A DNA stretch of 7,844 nt from an uncultured Roseburia sp. (lineage in GTDB: Bacteria > Bacillota > Clostridia > Lachnospirales > Lachnospiraceae), in NCBI GenBank assembly GCA_934307185.1, contig CAKRCJ010000099.1:1-7844 (forward strand). The letters are read 5' to 3'. The notes below the pieces were generated by a model. The model was given only the letters and a program-made list of their open reading frames with translations, was not told where the DNA came from and did not search any database. Below are positions 6,068 to 7,844 of this stretch, piece after piece. Position numbers and translations under genes: made by a program. The first letter of the stretch is position 1. The number at the start of each line of letters is the position of its first letter.

Positions 6068-7732
6068 TCAGGCAGAAAAAGTAACTGCATCATCTACAAT
6101 GCCCATCGTGGATTTCCGGTGGGATACTAAAAGAATGGTCTTATCCGCTTTTTCCCTTTGCAGGCTTTCCAATATAATTCCTTCGTTTAAACTGTCAATA
6201 TTGCTCGTCGGCTCATCTAAAAAGATAACCTCACAGTCATGTAAAAATGCCCTTGCAATCCCAATCCGCTGTCTTTCTCCACCGGATAAGGAGCTTCCAA
6301 GTTCTGCGACATTTGTCTCATATCCGTCCGGCAGTGATTCGATAAATTCATGAATAGAGGCTTTTTTTGCCGCTGCAATCACTTCCTCTCTTGTTGCGTC
6401 TGCTTTTGCCACTTTAATATTATTTTCAATCGTATCTTCAAACAGGAAGGTATCCTGTGTGACGTAGGCAATGTTTTTGCGGAGAGAAGCTGTATTGATA
6501 TGATTTACATTATTTTCTCCATAGGAAATACTTCCGCTCTCCGTCTCATAAAACCGCATGAGAAGCTTTAGCAGAGTGGACTTGCCGCAGCCGCTTTTGC
6601 CGAAAATTCCATGAATTTTGTGTGCTTCAAAGGTTTTCGAAAAATCAGATAAAATCTGTGTTTTTCCTGCATCCTTTTCCTCATAGGAAAAGCTTATCTT
6701 CTCACAGCAGATATCCCCATTTAAAAACTCCGCTCCGCCTAAAATCTCCTCTGCCACCGGCTCCTCCTCCAACAGGTTTAGCACACGGTTTCCACACGCC
6801 AATGTCTGGTTTAAATTGTTTGAAAGTGCAGAAAGTGCAGCAGTCGGTCCAAAAGAGCTCATCATCGCAATGACTGCTATGACTCCCTGCCAGCCTTTTA
6901 TGCTGCCTGTTCCCTGCAGATACGCTGCGGCACATGCCATGACAACACCGGACGATAAAATCACCCAGTCTGTCACAATTTTCTGTGTTTTTTCGCGGTT
7001 TTTTAACGTCTCATTCGCCTGCTCTAATTTTTTTGTCTGTTCATTCATCGCATTCATGCGTTCCTTTTGTCTGCCATACTGAATAGTTTCTTCGAGTCCG
7101 TATAAATTATCGAGTACCGTCGTATTCAGCCTGCCAAACGTATCCCTGTAATTTTTTCCGGCAGCGCTTCCTCTTTTTCCATTCCAGATTGGAATAACAA
7201 CACCGACAAGCACATAGTAACAGAGTCCAATCACTGCAAACAGCAGGGACATATTTCCAAGGTAAACACACATTACAATTGATGTTAAAAACGCAATGAC
7301 AATCGGGGAAATCGTATGCGCATAAAATACTTCGAGTAACTCAATATCACTTGTGATAATAGAGATTAAATTTCCTTTTTCACTGCCGTCAAGCTTCGCC
7401 GGAGCAAGTCTCCGCAATGCCTCAAACACCTGATGTCTGATACGAGCCAGTAATTTAAACGCGATAAAATGGTTACACGCCTGTTCCGCATAGCGGAGTA
7501 CGCCGCGCAAAACGGCAAATACTGCCATCAGTGTAAAAATCGTTCCGATGGAAAGCTTGTCATAATAACCGGTTACTGCAAGTAGTCCATAACCGCCGAA
7601 AACTGTAATAAAGGTTGCCATTAAATTTCCGATGCAGCCCATAAGAATCGCAAGCAACATAATCAAAAGCATCGGCTTTATCATACCGATTAAGCCTGCC
7701 ATAACACCAAATCCACTTCTATTTTTCTGCAT
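6068..7732 (-). CDS. ABC exporter half-transporter (fused permease and ATPase), CydC-like
   Basis: 554 residues: an N-terminal transmembrane domain of about six helices (roughly 12-300) and a C-terminal nucleotide-binding domain. The ATPase has Walker A GKSGCGKST (378-386), Q-loop Gln426 in YVTQDT, signature LSGGE (482-486), Walker B EVIFLDEP (501-508; catalytic Glu507), D-loop SNID and switch His538 in SHRKS. All ATP-site residues are present. The sequence resembles the CydC side of CydDC-like heterodimers, which in known cases export thiols, but the substrate here is not determined and other exporters of this shape exist. The chain ends only 16 residues after the switch histidine, shorter than usual. 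ATG 7732 is preceded 6 nt upstream by AAAGGAGG inside the preceding gene. The 14-nt overlap with that gene implies translational coupling and a heterodimer of the two products in the cell membrane. Confidence 0.92.
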   Translation of the reverse strand: MQKNRSGFGVMAGLIGMIKPMLLIMLLAILMGCIGNLMATFITVFGGYGLLAVTGYYDKLSIGTIFTLMAVFAVLRGVLRYAEQACNHFIAFKLLARIRHQVFEALRRLAPAKLDGSEKGNLISIITSDIELLEVFYAHTISPIVIAFLTSIVMCVYLGNMSLLFAVIGLCYYVLVGVVIPIWNGKRGSAAGKNYRDTFGRLNTTVLDNLYGLEETIQYGRQKERMNAMNEQTKKLEQANETLKNREKTQKIVTDWVILSSGVVMACAAAYLQGTGSIKGWQGVIAVIAMMSSFGPTAALSALSNNLNQTLACGNRVLNLLEEEPVAEEILGGAEFLNGDICCEKISFSYEEKDAGKTQILSDFSKTFEAHKIHGIFGKSGCGKSTLLKLLMRFYETESGSISYGENNVNHINTASLRKNIAYVTQDTFLFEDTIENNIKVAKADATREEVIAAAKKASIHEFIESLPDGYETNVAELGSSLSGGERQRIGIARAFLHDCEVIFLDEPTSNIDSLNEGIILESLQREKADKTILLVSHRKSTMGIVDDAVTFSA

Positions 7733-7844
7733 GCAGCTCCTCCTTTAATGCATATTTTTCCAGTTCCTTCTGTGCCATAAAAAGTTCTCTGTAATAACCG
7801 TCCTGCTCCATTAGTGCCGCATGGATACCTCTTTCTTTTATTTT
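7719..7844 (-). CDS. C-terminal end of a partner ABC transporter half-subunit (cut by window edge)
   Basis: The minus-strand frame entering at 7844 is open for 41 codons and ends at TAG 7719-7721. The translated tail includes KERGIHAALMEQDGYYREL, followed by LFMAQKELEKYALK. This matches the usual C-terminus of ABC exporter ATPases, where a G-x-H-x-x-L-M segment follows the switch histidine. Its last 14 nt overlap the start of the downstream CydC-like gene and contain that gene's ATG, while the ribosome binding site lies within its coding sequence. It is most likely the CydD-like partner subunit. The membrane domain and ATP site lie outside the window, so the identity rests on the tail and the operon arrangement. 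Confidence 0.82.
   Translation of the reverse strand, partial: KIKERGIHAALMEQDGYYRELFMAQKELEKYALKEELHAEK
7739..7746 (-). promoter_or_regulatory. Coupled ribosome binding site for the CydC-like gene
   Basis: AAAGGAGG, a near-perfect anti-16S match, lies 6 nt before ATG 7732 and inside the last codons of the upstream ABC gene. Together with the 14-nt gene overlap it supports coupled translation at equal amounts and fixes the start of the downstream gene. Confidence 0.8.

Noticed and set aside
6702..6935. A 77-codon minus-strand frame within the ABC gene
   Set aside because: It is an alternative frame of the CydC-like coding region across the membrane-to-ATPase linker; the main frame has all the conserved motifs.

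Overview
The window looks like a chromosomal segment of a low-GC, anaerobic, fermentative Firmicute, most likely a gut Clostridia/Lachnospiraceae-type organism. The reasons are an A+T-rich sequence with strong GGAGG-type ribosome binding sites, a perfect CIRCE/HrcA heat-shock element ahead of groES-groEL, a group B-type [FeFe] hydrogenase, a Mbeg1-like (DUF2974) hydrolase and a short bacterial SNF-family transporter. The taxonomic call is inference from gene families, not from a database match.

Every gene I can support lies on the minus strand, so transcription runs from high to low coordinates. In that order: (1) the last 41 codons of one ABC exporter half-transporter (7719-7844), overlapping by 14 nt a complete CydC-like partner (6068-7732); (2) a sodium:neurotransmitter-symporter-family transporter (4601-5950), preceded by a 117-nt gap that holds a perfect 12-bp palindrome; (3) a stand-alone group B [FeFe] hydrogenase (2983-4431) with its own promoter, an upstream TTGTGA/TCACAA dyad and a long hairpin terminator (2885-2941); (4) a two-gene unit of a Cof-like HAD phosphatase (1990-2784) and a Mbeg1-like alpha/beta hydrolase (787-1974) separated by 15 nt; (5) the groESL operon, with promoter, CIRCE operator, groES and the first 75 codons of groEL (1-225).

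The most striking observation is in groES. The reading frame that starts at the proper ATG (587) behind a good ribosome binding site encodes a normal N-terminus up to the mobile loop. About 26 nt are then missing, which removes the hydrophobic GroEL-binding segment and shifts the frame. The normal C-terminal two thirds continue in the +1 frame to 329. As written, groES is broken, although its promoter, operator and downstream groEL look intact. This could be a real lesion, a strain variant or an assembly artefact.

Apart from that the region is mostly ordinary housekeeping and accessory metabolism. I see no CRISPR array, insertion sequence, tRNA/rRNA, toxin-antitoxin, phage or defence system, and no convincing new multi-gene system. 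The remaining points of interest are regulatory: dyads ahead of the hydrogenase and transporter genes, and stem-loops between groES and groEL. No gene-free stretch exceeds about 200 bases.
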